Notes: a model not told the origin generated them from the sequence alone. DNA of 64,000 nucleotides from Acidimicrobiales bacterium (GCA_014239855.1 JAAZXY010000001.1:62001-126000), one strand, 5' to 3'; shown: positions 17,855-26,371, counted from the first letter of the stretch. A program made the numbers and translations.

Positions 17855-19110
17855 CAGTCCACGAGGGCCTGGTTCACCAGGGTTCGCAGGTCCCACCGCA
17901 ACGACACGTGGGTCGAAGACGGCAGCAGTTGGGTCAGGAACACGCCGTGGATCCCCTCGGCCGGGTCAACCCAGAACGCCGTGCTGGCCATGCCGCCCCA
18001 CGAACCCTCGCCCCGTGTGGCCTGCAGCCGACCTCGGGCCGGGTCCTCCACCGTGGCCAACCCGAGACCGAACCCACAGCCGGTGAAGAAGCCCGGCGTG
18101 TAGAGCGGGTCGCCGACCTCGTCGAGGTGGGCACCACCGGGCAGGTGGTTCACGAACATCTGCCGGACCGTCCGGCTCCCCAGGATCCGTCGGCCGTCCA
18201 GCACACCGCCGCCGACCAGCGCCGTACAGAAGCGGTGGTAGTCGGCCATGGACGACACCAGCCCTCCCCCACCACTGGGCCACGACACGTCGGCGAATCC
18301 GGTGGTCGGACCGGGATCCAGGAGCGCCGGCTCGGCACCCGGCGTGAAGGCGTAACACGACGTCATCCGATCGAGCCGATCGTCGGACACCCGGAAGACG
18401 GTGTCGACCATGCCCAACGGTTCGAGTACCCGGGCATGCAGCGCCTCGTCGAACGGACGCCCGTCGACGACCTCCACAACCCTGCCCAGCACGTCGGTGG
18501 CCATCGAGTACGACCACCGGGTCCCCGGCTGGTGCCGCAACGGAAGGGTGGCCAGCAGGTCGATCCGCTCGGCCAGGGACCCACCGCGCTCCAGAGCGTC
18601 GATCCCGGCCCGGCGGTACATCTCGTCTACCGGATGCTGATTCAGGATCGAATAGCTGAGACCCGCGGTGTGGGTGAGCAGGTCGGCAACGGTGATGGGG
18701 CGTTCGACGGGCACCGTCTCGGGCTCGTCGGCCGTTCCGCCCACGAACACCTCCATGTCGGCGAAGGCGGGAAGGAACCGCGACAGGGGGTCCCGCAGGC
18801 GGATCCGGCCCTCCTCCACCAACTGCATGACGGCCACCGAGGTGATCGGCTTGGTCATCGAGAAGATGCGCCACAGGCTGTCGTCGGCCACCGGCACCGC
18901 CTGTTCGCGGTCGGCCAGCCCGACCGTGGACCGCAGCACGACCTTCCCGTGGCGGGCCACCAGTACGTCGGTGCCGACCATGTGACCGTCATCGACAAAG
19001 GCCTTGGCGAAGTCGGCCACCCGCTGGAGCCGGTCGGGATCCAGTCCCAGATCGGCGGGGTCGTGCATGTCGGGGCCGGGAGTCGGGGCGTGCCCCATGT
19101 CAGAACTCAA
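17854..19110 (-). CDS. Serine hydrolase, beta-lactamase (class C / EstB-like) family
   Basis: 418-residue member of the penicillin-binding/class C beta-lactamase fold used by many esterases. The nucleophile motif SxxK is in RIFSMTKPITSVAVM (about residue 84), the second motif Tyr in TRWSYSMATDVLG, and LLTHTAGLSYS is a further family hallmark. No signal peptide is visible, so it is probably cytoplasmic. Its physiological ester or amide substrate cannot be read from sequence. It overlaps the downstream methyltransferase by one base. Confidence 0.85.
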   Translation of the reverse strand: MSSDMGHAPTPGPDMHDPADLGLDPDRLQRVADFAKAFVDDGHMVGTDVLVARHGKVVLRSTVGLADREQAVPVADDSLWRIFSMTKPITSVAVMQLVEEGRIRLRDPLSRFLPAFADMEVFVGGTADEPETVPVERPITVADLLTHTAGLSYSILNQHPVDEMYRRAGIDALERGGSLAERIDLLATLPLRHQPGTRWSYSMATDVLGRVVEVVDGRPFDEALHARVLEPLGMVDTVFRVSDDRLDRMTSCYAFTPGAEPALLDPGPTTGFADVSWPSGGGGLVSSMADYHRFCTALVGGGVLDGRRILGSRTVRQMFVNHLPGGAHLDEVGDPLYTPGFFTGCGFGLGLATVEDPARGRLQATRGEGSWGGMASTAFWVDPAEGIHGVFLTQLLPSSTHVSLRWDLRTLVNQALVD

Positions 19111-19120
19111 CGGGGCTGGA

Positions 19121-19450
19121 TCAGCCCGCGGCGCCGGTCAACTCGTCGTCGCTCGGAACCTCGACGCCCTCGACCCAGTACAGGTAGAGGCCGGCGATGA
19201 TCTCCTCGACACCGTCGAAACCGGTGTCGGAGAACTCCACGGTGACGACGTTGCCGTTCACGTGGACGCCGGCAATGCCGCCGCGGGCGAACAGTCGGCG
19301 GGCCAACTCGTCGGTCGGTGTGCCACCGGAGATCTCGTCACCGGCGCGGAAGCGCTCGTGACCCATGCCGGTCAGGGCACGGTTGGTCTCGTACCGGACG
19401 ACCCCGGCTCGAGAGGACGGCTTGGCAACGACGGTGATCGGCTGACCCAT
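19121..19450 (-). CDS. Nfu N-terminal-domain-like protein
   Basis: 109-residue protein resembling the N-terminal domain of Nfu/NifU scaffold proteins: ITVVAKPSSRAGVVRYETNR, then ELARRLFARGGIAGVHVNGN and VVTVEFSDTGFDGVEEII. It has no cysteine, so it cannot bind an Fe-S cluster by itself; the C-terminal CxxC domain of complete Nfu proteins is missing. Stand-alone copies are common in actinobacteria and their role is unclear. A TAGCCT -10 hexamer 8 bp before the ATG suggests its own leaderless transcript. Confidence 0.72.
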   Translation of the reverse strand: MGQPITVVAKPSSRAGVVRYETNRALTGMGHERFRAGDEISGGTPTDELARRLFARGGIAGVHVNGNVVTVEFSDTGFDGVEEIIAGLYLYWVEGVEVPSDDELTGAAG

Positions 19451-19458
19451 GGCAGCGC

Positions 19459-19464
19459 AGGCTA
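19459..19464 (-). promoter_or_regulatory. -10 element beginning at the upstream stop codon (Nfu-like gene)
   Basis: TAGCCT on the minus strand; its TAG is the stop codon of the membrane-protein gene and its end is 8 bp from the next ATG. Pattern fits a leaderless promoter; inferred from spacing. Confidence 0.5.
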
Positions 19465-19932
19465 GCGGTCGGTGCCCATCGCAGGGTCAGCGGCATCGTT
19501 GCCCACAGCCGGTTGCCCGGATGGTTCTGCGGTCAGGTCCCGATCGGCCCGGTAGAGGGCCCCGGCCAGACCGATGGAGGCCAGGGCCAGAACGGTGTGC
19601 ACCACCTTGAAGCTCACCTCATGGTCGCCGAACAGCATGCCGCCGCCCCGCACCGTCCAGAAGACGATGGTCCACAGGCAGAACATCGCCACCAGACGGG
19701 TCGATCCGAGTGGGCGACGGTGCCAGAGCCCGAGCGGCACGGTGGCCACCAGTGCGGCCAGGACGAGGAAGACGAGGGCCACCACGATCCGCCAGGTACG
19801 GGCCCCGGCGGTCAGGTCGTCGTCGCCGACCACGTTGCGGATCCGACCCACCCACACCAGGGCCGTCCACGCCACGGCCAACCAGAGGAGTCGCACGAGG
19901 CCTCGCCTGTTTCCGTTCGTGTTTCCGGTCAT
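19462..19932 (-). CDS. Small integral membrane protein, unknown
   Basis: 156-residue protein I do not recognise. Four hydrophobic segments suggest four membrane helices at about 13-30, 47-70, 78-98 and 107-126, followed by a polar, acidic C-terminal tail of 30 residues. No motif points to transport or catalysis. TACCGT (19946-19941) lies 8 bp before the ATG, again a leaderless-type arrangement. The stop TAG doubles as the start of the next gene's -10 hexamer. Confidence 0.6.
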   Translation of the reverse strand: MTGNTNGNRRGLVRLLWLAVAWTALVWVGRIRNVVGDDDLTAGARTWRIVVALVFLVLAALVATVPLGLWHRRPLGSTRLVAMFCLWTIVFWTVRGGGMLFGDHEVSFKVVHTVLALASIGLAGALYRADRDLTAEPSGQPAVGNDAADPAMGTDR

Positions 19933-19953
19933 GGACGAAAACGGTACCGGCGG

Positions 19954-20646
19954 TCAGAACAGACGAACCACCCCGGCCCGACCCCGGGCCGGCTCACCCG
20001 CCGGCGGGAGGCCATCCATGAACGACCAGGACCGACGGTGGAACGTCGTGGCACCCCGTTCGGCCAGGGCCTCGCGGTGGACGGGGCTGGGATAGCCCTT
20101 GGATGCCGCGAACCCGTAGCCCGGGAACCGGGCCTCGGCGTCACGCATGATGCGGTCCCGGGTGACCTTGGCCACCACGGAGGCCGCGGCGATCGACAGG
20201 CTGGTGGCGTCGCCCCTCACGATGGTCCGGGCCCGTCCTCCGCCCACGAAGTCCCAGTTGCCGTCCAGGAGCACCCGGTCGACCTCGATGCCGAGGGCGT
20301 CCAGTGCCCGTCGGGCGGCCAGGCGTTGGGCGGCCGACATCCCCAGGTCGTCGCACTCGTCGTTGCTGGCGTGACCCACCGACCATGCCGTGGCCCATCC
20401 GGTGATGCGGTCCACGAGCAACTCGCGTTCCGGTTCGGTCAGCATCTTGGAGTCGCGGACCCCGGTGATACGGCGGTCCGTGTTCACCACCACCGCCCCC
20501 ACGGTCAGCGGGCCGGCCCATGAGCCCTTGCCCACCTCGTCCATGCCGGCCACCACGGCGTGCCCCTCGGCCCACAGCTCACGTTCTGCGGCCAGCCCCG
20601 GGGCCTTCCCCCTCAACGCGGCACGCATCCGGGGTCGTCCGGTCAT
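19954..20646 (-). CDS. rnhB: Ribonuclease HII
   Basis: 230-residue RNase HII, which nicks RNA primers and single ribonucleotides in DNA. The family active site is clear: GMDEVGKGSWAGPL with the Asp-Glu pair, VRDSKMLTEPEREL, and a later Asp in DRVLLDGNWDFVG. The N-terminal 30 residues precede the catalytic core and vary in this family. TAGGGT (20658-20653) lies 6 bp upstream of the ATG. It follows the unknown 519-residue gene on the same strand by 37 bp. Confidence 0.93.
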   Translation of the reverse strand: MTGRPRMRAALRGKAPGLAAERELWAEGHAVVAGMDEVGKGSWAGPLTVGAVVVNTDRRITGVRDSKMLTEPERELLVDRITGWATAWSVGHASNDECDDLGMSAAQRLAARRALDALGIEVDRVLLDGNWDFVGGGRARTIVRGDATSLSIAAASVVAKVTRDRIMRDAEARFPGYGFAASKGYPSPVHREALAERGATTFHRRSWSFMDGLPPAGEPARGRAGVVRLF

Positions 20647-20652
20647 GGTCCG

Positions 20653-20658
20653 ACCCTA
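20653..20658 (-). promoter_or_regulatory. Leaderless -10 element of rnhB
   Basis: TAGGGT on the minus strand, 6 bp before the rnhB ATG at 20646, matching the hexamer and spacing seen at other genes here. Confidence 0.55.
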
Positions 20659-20683
20659 GGAGCCGGCGTCGGATCCTCGGGGC

Positions 20684-22243
20684 TCAGCTGAACGAGCCAC
20701 CCTCGGGAAGATTCCCGGTCGGGGGTGGCACCCGACCCGCGGGAGCGGCCAGCAACGCCTCACCGGTGGCCTCCGTACTGGAGAACGCATTGTCGAGGCC
20801 CGGCGCACGCAGGACCACCGGACCGGTATCGCCACCCGAATCGGGGTGCGGCTCGAGTTCCCACAGGAGAGCCGGCCGTTCGCCGTGCCACCGCACGGCG
20901 AACCCCAGCCGACCGACCGCCGTGGCCAGCCCGTGCACCTCGATGGGTTGGCCCAACCAGGCGTCGGGCACATCCACCAACAGGTCCAGGCCGTCCGACG
21001 TCCGGCGAACCAGACGGTCGGCGAGCATCCGGAGATCGTCAGCCGGGCCGGCACTGACCCGAGGCGGGTCGTCCCGGACCGGGGAGTCTTCGACCATCAC
21101 GGGCGTCTCGCTGAGAGAGGCGGCGTCGGCGGCCGCCGTGGGGTCGCCGAGCGCCTCGAACAGGCCAGCGAGGGACGCCAGCGCCCGACGGGCGTCAGGA
21201 TCATCCCCGCCGGCCCGGATGATGCCGTCCAACCCCTCGGCGAGAGGTGCGCCGACGAGCGGTCGCGTGAACAGTGTCGGGTCACGGGTCAGGTCCCAGA
21301 GGGTGGCTACGGCTCGCAGCCGATCGGCACCCGACCCCGGCCAGCCCGCCTGCAGGCACCGGGCCGCCTCCTCCTCGAATCCCCAACGGGCCAGTTCGAC
21401 GGCCACAGCGGCCGACGGTTCAGCCAGCACGAGGTCGACCAGGGCCCGGTGGGCATTCTCACCCTCGGGAACGTCGACGGTGGCCGCCACCTCCAGTCGG
21501 GACGACCAACCGGCCACCACCCGTTCAGCGGCCGGAAGCACGGCCGACGGGTTGTCCACCAGGTCGCCGGCCGGCACGGCGAACCGCAGCGCCGTCCGGT
21601 GGGTGAGCGGGACGACCAGGGCGCCGGCTGCCGCGCCGATCCGACATCGGACCGGGTCGGGCGCCCGGTCGACGGCTCGACCCCCGGTGACCTCGTCCCA
21701 CAGGTCCCCGGCGGCGTCCACCAGTGCGAAGCGTCCGGGGTCCCGGTCGACCACCACCGCGGGCGCCCCATCGACCATGAGACGACGACCATCCACGGCC
21801 ACTCGTCGGATCCGGCCGCCCGCCGTGGCCCGGACGATGACCGCCACGGCCACCGGGACCGGCGTCTCGTTGGCCAACTCCACGACCACCGCCGGGCCGG
21901 TCGAACCATCGGCCTGGGCGGCCCACGTGGTGGCCACGATGTCACCACCGGACACCCGCATCCGGGTCTCCAGCACGGGTGCCGTGCCGGGCCTGACCTG
22001 TCGGACGGCGGCTTCCACGGCCGGCTGATACCAGCGGTCGTCGGCCCCGATCCACCATTCGACCTGCCAGCCGGTGCCATGCCCATCCCCCAGCGGCCGG
22101 ACCGTGGCCCGCTGGTCGACCACGGCCAGGGAACCGTCCCAGGTGCCGATCCTCGTCCCGGCGGGCAGAGGCGGCCCGCTGTCGGATGGGGCACGCCAGA
22201 AAGCCAGGCGAGAGCGCAAGCCCGCTCCGGCAGAACCGGCCAT
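20684..22243 (-). CDS. Unknown 519-residue protein with possible glycoside-hydrolase-like architecture
   Basis: Not recognised. The first 200 residues look beta-rich (LPAGTRIGTWDGSLAVVD, WQVEWWIGADDRWYQP), the middle (about 230-360) is helical with ELARWGFEEEAARCLQ-like pairs, and the C-terminal 110 residues return to beta strands ending near FAVRWHGERPALLWEL. This beta / alpha-toroid / beta order recalls GH15-type proteins, but no catalytic acid pair is identifiable. No signal peptide. It starts 28 bp after gpsA; the spacer carries a short repeat. Predicted cytoplasmic; function unknown. Confidence 0.6.
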   Translation of the reverse strand: MAGSAGAGLRSRLAFWRAPSDSGPPLPAGTRIGTWDGSLAVVDQRATVRPLGDGHGTGWQVEWWIGADDRWYQPAVEAAVRQVRPGTAPVLETRMRVSGGDIVATTWAAQADGSTGPAVVVELANETPVPVAVAVIVRATAGGRIRRVAVDGRRLMVDGAPAVVVDRDPGRFALVDAAGDLWDEVTGGRAVDRAPDPVRCRIGAAAGALVVPLTHRTALRFAVPAGDLVDNPSAVLPAAERVVAGWSSRLEVAATVDVPEGENAHRALVDLVLAEPSAAVAVELARWGFEEEAARCLQAGWPGSGADRLRAVATLWDLTRDPTLFTRPLVGAPLAEGLDGIIRAGGDDPDARRALASLAGLFEALGDPTAAADAASLSETPVMVEDSPVRDDPPRVSAGPADDLRMLADRLVRRTSDGLDLLVDVPDAWLGQPIEVHGLATAVGRLGFAVRWHGERPALLWELEPHPDSGGDTGPVVLRAPGLDNAFSSTEATGEALLAAPAGRVPPPTGNLPEGGSFS

Positions 22244-22278
22244 CAGGAACTGGCCATGAGGAACTGGCCCATCAGGAG
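22241..22278. repeat. 14-15-bp repeat at the gpsA end / next start
   Basis: CATCAGGAACTGGC (22241-22254), CATGAGGAACTGGCC (22255-22269) and CATCAGGAG (22270-22278). It spans the gpsA stop (22274-22272) and the ATG of the next gene (22243-22241), minus strand. Confidence 0.85.
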
Positions 22279-23357
22279 GTGGTCGCGCCGTTCTCCGACG
22301 GTTCGACCTCGGCGGCCGGACGGCGGGTCATCAGGTCCGTCCACACGTCGACCGGCGATCGGTCATCCTCGAACACGCTGCGGACGCTCTGGGCGATCGG
22401 CACCTCGACGTCGACCTCGGCCGCCAACTGGCAGGCCACCCCGGCCGCCCGCACACCCTCGGCCACCTGGTCCATGCCGGCCAGCACCTCGTCCGGCGAA
22501 ACGCCTCGACCCACCTGCTCGCCGACCCACCGGTTCCGGCTCTGGCCGCTCATGCAGGTGGCCAGGGCGTCCCCCAACCCGGCCAGTCCGGCCAGCGTCT
22601 GGAAGTCGGCTCCGAGGGCCACACCCAGTCGGCTCATCTCCGCCAGGCCCCGGGTGATGAGCGCGGCCCGGGCGTTGTCGCCCGTCTCGAGCCCTTCGGC
22701 CATGCCGGCCGCCAGGGCGATCACGTTCTTGACCGCCCCGCCGATCTCACAGCCCACCAGATCCTCGTTGGTGTAGACCCGCAGACGGTCCGAGGCGAGC
22801 AGACCCTGGAGGGCCAGAGCGACCGACGGATCGGTGGCGGCCACCACGGTGGCCGCGGACCGACCTTCGAGGATCTCCCGGGCCAGATTGGGGCCGGTCA
22901 ACACGCCGACCGGTCGGCCGGGCAGCACCTCTGCGGCCACCTGGGTCATCCGCAGGCCCGTCCCCTGCTCGAAGCCCTTGGCCAGGCTGATGACCGGCAC
23001 GTCGGCACCAATGGCCGGTTCCGCACTCATGAGGGTTGATCGAAAACCGTGGGTGGGTACTCCGGCCACCACCAGATCAGCGTCCGAGACGGCGTCCAGC
23101 AGGTCGTCGGTGGCCTCCAACTCGCCGGGCAGGTCGTGGCCCTCGAGGTAGCGGCGGTTCCCCCGACCGGCGGCCACGTCAGCCGCCACCTCGGGTCGTC
23201 GAGACCAGAGCACCGTCGACACCACGGGAGCCAACAGGGCGGCCACCGTCGTCCCCCAGGACCCGGCACCGACGACCACCACCCGCTCGACGGAACGGGC
23301 CACCGGGTCTGACGAAGGGTCGGAGCCCGGCGGTTCAGCCGGAGGCGGGGGCGTCAT
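22272..23357 (-). CDS. gpsA: Glycerol-3-phosphate dehydrogenase [NAD(P)+]
   Basis: 361-residue GpsA, which makes sn-glycerol 3-phosphate from dihydroxyacetone phosphate for phospholipid synthesis. The Rossmann motif is VVVVGAGSWGTTVAALLAP after a 28-residue Pro/Ser-rich extension. Other landmarks: SLAKGFEQGTGLRMT, GVLTGPNLAREIL, the catalytic Lys in CEIGGAVKNVIALAAGM, and TRGLAEMSRLG. Length slightly exceeds the usual 330-340 residues because of the N-terminal extension. Divergent from cofC; both start codons lie 6 bp from a shared palindromic -10. Confidence 0.94.
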   Translation of the reverse strand: MTPPPPAEPPGSDPSSDPVARSVERVVVVGAGSWGTTVAALLAPVVSTVLWSRRPEVAADVAAGRGNRRYLEGHDLPGELEATDDLLDAVSDADLVVAGVPTHGFRSTLMSAEPAIGADVPVISLAKGFEQGTGLRMTQVAAEVLPGRPVGVLTGPNLAREILEGRSAATVVAATDPSVALALQGLLASDRLRVYTNEDLVGCEIGGAVKNVIALAAGMAEGLETGDNARAALITRGLAEMSRLGVALGADFQTLAGLAGLGDALATCMSGQSRNRWVGEQVGRGVSPDEVLAGMDQVAEGVRAAGVACQLAAEVDVEVPIAQSVRSVFEDDRSPVDVWTDLMTRRPAAEVEPSENGATTS

Positions 23358-23363
23358 GGCGTC

Positions 23364-23373
23364 ACCCTAGGGT
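23364..23373. promoter_or_regulatory. Symmetric bidirectional -10 element between gpsA and cofC
   Basis: Perfect palindrome ACCCTAGGGT. Read on either strand it gives TAGGGT ending exactly 6 bp before a start codon (gpsA ATG 23357 on minus, cofC ATG 23380 on plus). The two hexamers share the central TA. Predicted to drive two leaderless transcripts from one site. Confidence 0.62.
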
Positions 23374-23379
23374 GTCGCG

Positions 23380-23952
23380 ATGTCCGGACCCGTCGGCGTG
23401 CTGATCCCCGTGAAGGCGTTCGCCGACGCCAAGGGCCGCCTCGCCGGGGCCGTCGAGCCCGACGTCCGGGCCGACCTGGCCCGGTCCATGGCGGCCACCG
23501 TGATCGCCGCGGCGGCGCCCCTACCGGTGACCGTGGTCTGCGACGACGACGGGGTCGATGCCTGGGCCCGCTCGGTGGGAGCCGGGGTGGTCCGGGTCGA
23601 CGGACCGGGCCTGAACCGGGCCGTGGAGGCCGGGGTGGCTGCCCTGGCCGCCGACGGAACACGCCAGGTGGTGGTGGCCCACGCCGACCTACCCCGGGCC
23701 ACCCGACTGGACCACTGTGCAGCGACCGAGGGCATCACCCTCGTGCCCGACCGGAACCTCGACGGCACACCGGTGCTCTCGGTACCGACCGATGCCGGCT
23801 TCCGGTTCGCCTACGGACCGGGCTCGTACGCCGCCCACGTGGCCGAGGCCGAACGTCTGGGTCTTCCGTGGCGGAGCCTGCACGACCCTGACCTGGCCTT
23901 CGACGTGGACGATCCGGCTGACCTCGAGGGACTCAGGTTCGCCGTCGACTGA
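23380..23952 (+). CDS. cofC: 2-phospho-L-lactate guanylyltransferase (CofC-type)
   Basis: 190-residue nucleotidyltransferase of coenzyme F420 synthesis; it activates 2-phospholactate (or phosphoenolpyruvate in actinobacteria) with GTP. Visible motifs are LIPVKAFADAKGRL at the N-terminus, VVVAHADLPRA (metal and nucleotide site), LVPDRNLDGTPVLSV and FRFAYGPGSYAAHVAEAER, all typical of CofC/FbiD. It supports use of F420 by the LLM enzymes of the window. Its last 20 bp overlap the end of the convergent ABC permease gene. Confidence 0.92.
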   Translation: MSGPVGVLIPVKAFADAKGRLAGAVEPDVRADLARSMAATVIAAAAPLPVTVVCDDDGVDAWARSVGAGVVRVDGPGLNRAVEAGVAALAADGTRQVVVAHADLPRATRLDHCAATEGITLVPDRNLDGTPVLSVPTDAGFRFAYGPGSYAAHVAEAERLGLPWRSLHDPDLAFDVDDPADLEGLRFAVD

Positions 23953-24754
23953 CCGACCCGGTCGACGGTTCCCACCGGAACTTCCGGGCCGCCACCAACG
24001 CACCGAACACTCCCCAGAGGGCCATCCTCAAAAGCAGCCCCGGCTCCCAGGCCGAGCCGACGTGGTACGGATCGAAGGCGGTGAAAAAGGCCTTCACGAA
24101 GGCCTTGAGCGGCAGGACGTCGCCCGCCACCAGCAGCCACCGGGCCGGCTCGTCACCCAGGGGAACGAAGATGTCGGACACGAAGGCCATGGGCAGCATG
24201 GTGGCCTGGGCCAACGCCGGGGAACTCTGGCCCGATGGGGCGACGGCGGCCAGGGCCAGGCCGAGCATGGCGAACGACGCCGACCCGACCACGAAGGTGA
24301 CCAGCGCCGGGAGGACCCGGTCCATCTCGACCTCCACCCCGTAGGCGACCATGCCCACGGCCAGCATCATCGCCACGCCGAACACGGCAATGCACACGCC
24401 CGAGCCGACGACCCCCCCGAGGTAGCACCAGCGCGGGAGCGGCGTGCTGCTGACCCTCCGCAGGATCCCCTCGTCACGGGCGATGGCCGTCGAGATCCCG
24501 ATGTTGGTGTACGTGGCCGACGCCGCGGTGAACACGGCCAGTCCCGGGGCGTAGAACTGGGCCGACGCCACCTCATGGCCTCCACCGATGGCCACGTCGC
24601 CGAAGATCGCCGCGAACAGCAGCAGGAACATCATCGGAAAGGCCAGGGTGAAGAACGCGGAGATCGGCACCCGACGGAACACCCGGTTCTGGTAGCCGAT
24701 CTGGTGCAACAGCAGGCCCAGCCTCGACGGCAACCGTCCGGTCCGGTCAGCCAT
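23933..24754 (-). CDS. ABC-2 type transporter permease
   Basis: 273-residue membrane protein with about six hydrophobic segments: FFTLAFPMMFLLLFAAIFG near the start, then PGLAVFTAASATYTNIGI, a long central pair, and ALWGVFGALVAARKF at the end. The early cytoplasmic helix RRVPISAFF and the RDEGILRRVSSTPLP loop are characteristic of ABC-2 exporters. The ATG at 24754 overlaps the ATPase stop (8 bp), a better start than the upstream alternative at 24790. Pairs with the adjacent ATPase; exported substrate (drug, lipid or polysaccharide) unknown. Confidence 0.86.
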   Translation of the reverse strand: MADRTGRLPSRLGLLLHQIGYQNRVFRRVPISAFFTLAFPMMFLLLFAAIFGDVAIGGGHEVASAQFYAPGLAVFTAASATYTNIGISTAIARDEGILRRVSSTPLPRWCYLGGVVGSGVCIAVFGVAMMLAVGMVAYGVEVEMDRVLPALVTFVVGSASFAMLGLALAAVAPSGQSSPALAQATMLPMAFVSDIFVPLGDEPARWLLVAGDVLPLKAFVKAFFTAFDPYHVGSAWEPGLLLRMALWGVFGALVAARKFRWEPSTGSVSRRRT

Positions 24755-25697
24755 GGTCGCCACCTGCCGGTTCCCCAGCCGGTTCCCCACTGATGAGATC
24801 CAGATAGACGTCCTCGAGGGTGGGGCGCACCACCTCCAGGTCGTCCAGATCCACGCCCCGCTCCAGGGCCCACGCGGTCAGTCGGTGCAGGTCGGCCGTG
24901 GGCTGCTCGGTCCGCACCTCGAGGCGACCGCCCCGCACGGTCGCCCGACCGGACAGCCCTCCCAGCAGATCGTCGACCGTGCCGTCGGCGTCCAGCGGGA
25001 ACCGGGCCCGGATGGCCGTCTCGCGGTCCATCGAACCACGGAGCTCGTCGGGCGTGCCCTCGGCGACCGCCCGCCCGCCGGCAATGACCAGCACCCGGTC
25101 GGCCAACGCCTGGACCTCGTCCATGTAGTGGCTGGTCAGCACGATCGTGGTGCCCAGCGACCGCAACCCGTCGACCATCTCCCAGGCCTGCCGCCGCGCC
25201 GACGGGTCGAACCCGGTCGTCGGCTCATCCAGGAAGAGGACGTCCGGGTCGCCGATGATGCCCAGGGCCAGATCGATCCGCCGTTTCTGGCCGCCGGACA
25301 GTCGATGGGTGCGTCGGTCGCCCAGGCCGTCGAGTCCGACCAGTTCGAGCACCTCGTCGACCGGCCGGCGGCGCGAGTAGCAGGCGCCGTAGTGCACCAG
25401 TGCCTCACGCACCGTCAACTCCCGCTCGATGCCGACCTCCTGGAGGACGATGCCGACGCGGTCCCGGAAGGCCGCGGACGCCGTGCCCGGATCGTGGCCC
25501 AGGACCTCGACAGTGCCGGCGTCCCGGGACCGGTGCCCTTCGAGGATCTCCACCGTGGTGGACTTCCCGGCCCCGTTGGGACCCAGCAGGGCGAAAACCT
25601 CGCCCGGCTCCACCTCGAACGAGATGCCGTCAACGGCCCGGACGTCGCCGTAGGACTTCTCCAACCCCGACACGGCGAGAGCGGGGGAAGCGGACAC
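24747..25697 (-). CDS. ABC transporter ATP-binding protein (DrrA/CcmA-type)
   Basis: 316-residue ATPase. Walker A GPNGAGKSTT, Q-loop, signature LSGGQKRRIDLAL, Walker B VLFLDEPTTGFD and switch His in VLTSHYMDEV are all intact. The extra C-terminal 90 residues are the usual domain of daunorubicin-type exporters. The GTG at 25697 is chosen because TAGCCT (25710-25705) lies 7 bp before it and the longer ORF would run into the divergent HD gene. Forms a two-gene exporter with the permease. Confidence 0.9.
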   Translation of the reverse strand: MSASPALAVSGLEKSYGDVRAVDGISFEVEPGEVFALLGPNGAGKSTTVEILEGHRSRDAGTVEVLGHDPGTASAAFRDRVGIVLQEVGIERELTVREALVHYGACYSRRRPVDEVLELVGLDGLGDRRTHRLSGGQKRRIDLALGIIGDPDVLFLDEPTTGFDPSARRQAWEMVDGLRSLGTTIVLTSHYMDEVQALADRVLVIAGGRAVAEGTPDELRGSMDRETAIRARFPLDADGTVDDLLGGLSGRATVRGGRLEVRTEQPTADLHRLTAWALERGVDLDDLEVVRPTLEDVYLDLISGEPAGEPAGGDHG

Positions 25698-25704
25698 GGC
25701 GGCG

Positions 25705-25710
25705 AGGCTA
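25705..25710 (-). promoter_or_regulatory. Leaderless -10 element of the ABC exporter
   Basis: TAGCCT on the minus strand, 7 bp before the GTG at 25697. Supports that start. Confidence 0.5.
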
Positions 25711-25766
25711 GCCAGCCGCGACCGGTCCCTTGGCGTCCACGGGCCCACCTGCCAGACTGCGCGGCC

Positions 25767-26345
25767 ATGGAGACCGTGAGTTTTGAACACATGGTGGACG
25801 GCACCCCCGAGGACTACGACCTCATCGGGCGCGAGTTGGCCGCCCACAAGGCCGAGCATCTGGCCGATCACATTCTGGGCACCCTGAAGGCCATGGCCGG
25901 GCCGCTGCTGGGCTACCCGGTGGACCGCTTCCAGCACAGCCTGCAGAGCGCCACCCGGGCGCTTCGCAACGGCGAGGACGACGAGATGGTGGTGGCCGCT
26001 CTACTCCACGACGTCGGCGACCCCATTGCCCCGGAGAACCACAGCGCGGTGGCCGCCGACATCCTCCGGCCCTACGTGTCGGACCGGACCCACTGGATCA
26101 TCCGGCACCACGGCCTGTTCCAGGGGTACTACTACTTCCACCATCTGGGCGCCGACCCCGATGCCCGTGAGCAGTTCCGGGACCACCAGTGGTTCGACGA
26201 CTGCGCGGCGTTCTGTGCCGACTACGACCAGAACTGCTTTGAGCGGAACCACGACACCATGGCGCTCGAGGATTTCGAGCCCATGGTGCGAACCCTGTTC
26301 GCCGGCGACAGTCGGTTCCCGCTCCCGTCCATGACCCTTGCTTAG
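25767..26345 (+). CDS. HD-domain protein, possibly PhnZ/MIOX-like oxygenase
   Basis: 192-residue HD-superfamily protein. Candidate metal ligands: His57 (RFQHSLQSA), His81-Asp82 (ALLHDVGDP), His92 (ENHSAVAAD), His114/115 (IIRHHGLFQGYYY) and Asp152 (CADYDQNCF). Six ligands with the early QHSLQ and late aspartate recall PhnZ-type mixed-valence diiron oxygenases more than dNTPases or ppGpp hydrolases. The aromatic run FQGYYYFHH would line the pocket. Diverges from the ABC exporter; convergent with the ADH gene. Oxygenase activity is inference; an ordinary phosphohydrolase is the alternative. Confidence 0.65.
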   Translation: METVSFEHMVDGTPEDYDLIGRELAAHKAEHLADHILGTLKAMAGPLLGYPVDRFQHSLQSATRALRNGEDDEMVVAALLHDVGDPIAPENHSAVAADILRPYVSDRTHWIIRHHGLFQGYYYFHHLGADPDAREQFRDHQWFDDCAAFCADYDQNCFERNHDTMALEDFEPMVRTLFAGDSRFPLPSMTLA

Positions 26346-26371
26346 GAACAGCGCCTAGGAACAACGCCTAG
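26343..26371. repeat. 13-bp tandem repeat between convergent genes, with stop codons on both strands
   Basis: TAGGAACAGCGCC (26343-26355), TAGGAACAACGCC (26356-26368) then TAG. The first TAG is the stop of the HD gene; on the minus strand CTA at 26368-26370 is the ADH stop. Confidence 0.85.

Noticed and set aside
25767-26345. dNTP triphosphohydrolase or ppGpp hydrolase
   Set aside because: Too short, and the ligand order with QHSLQ and a late Asp does not match those families.
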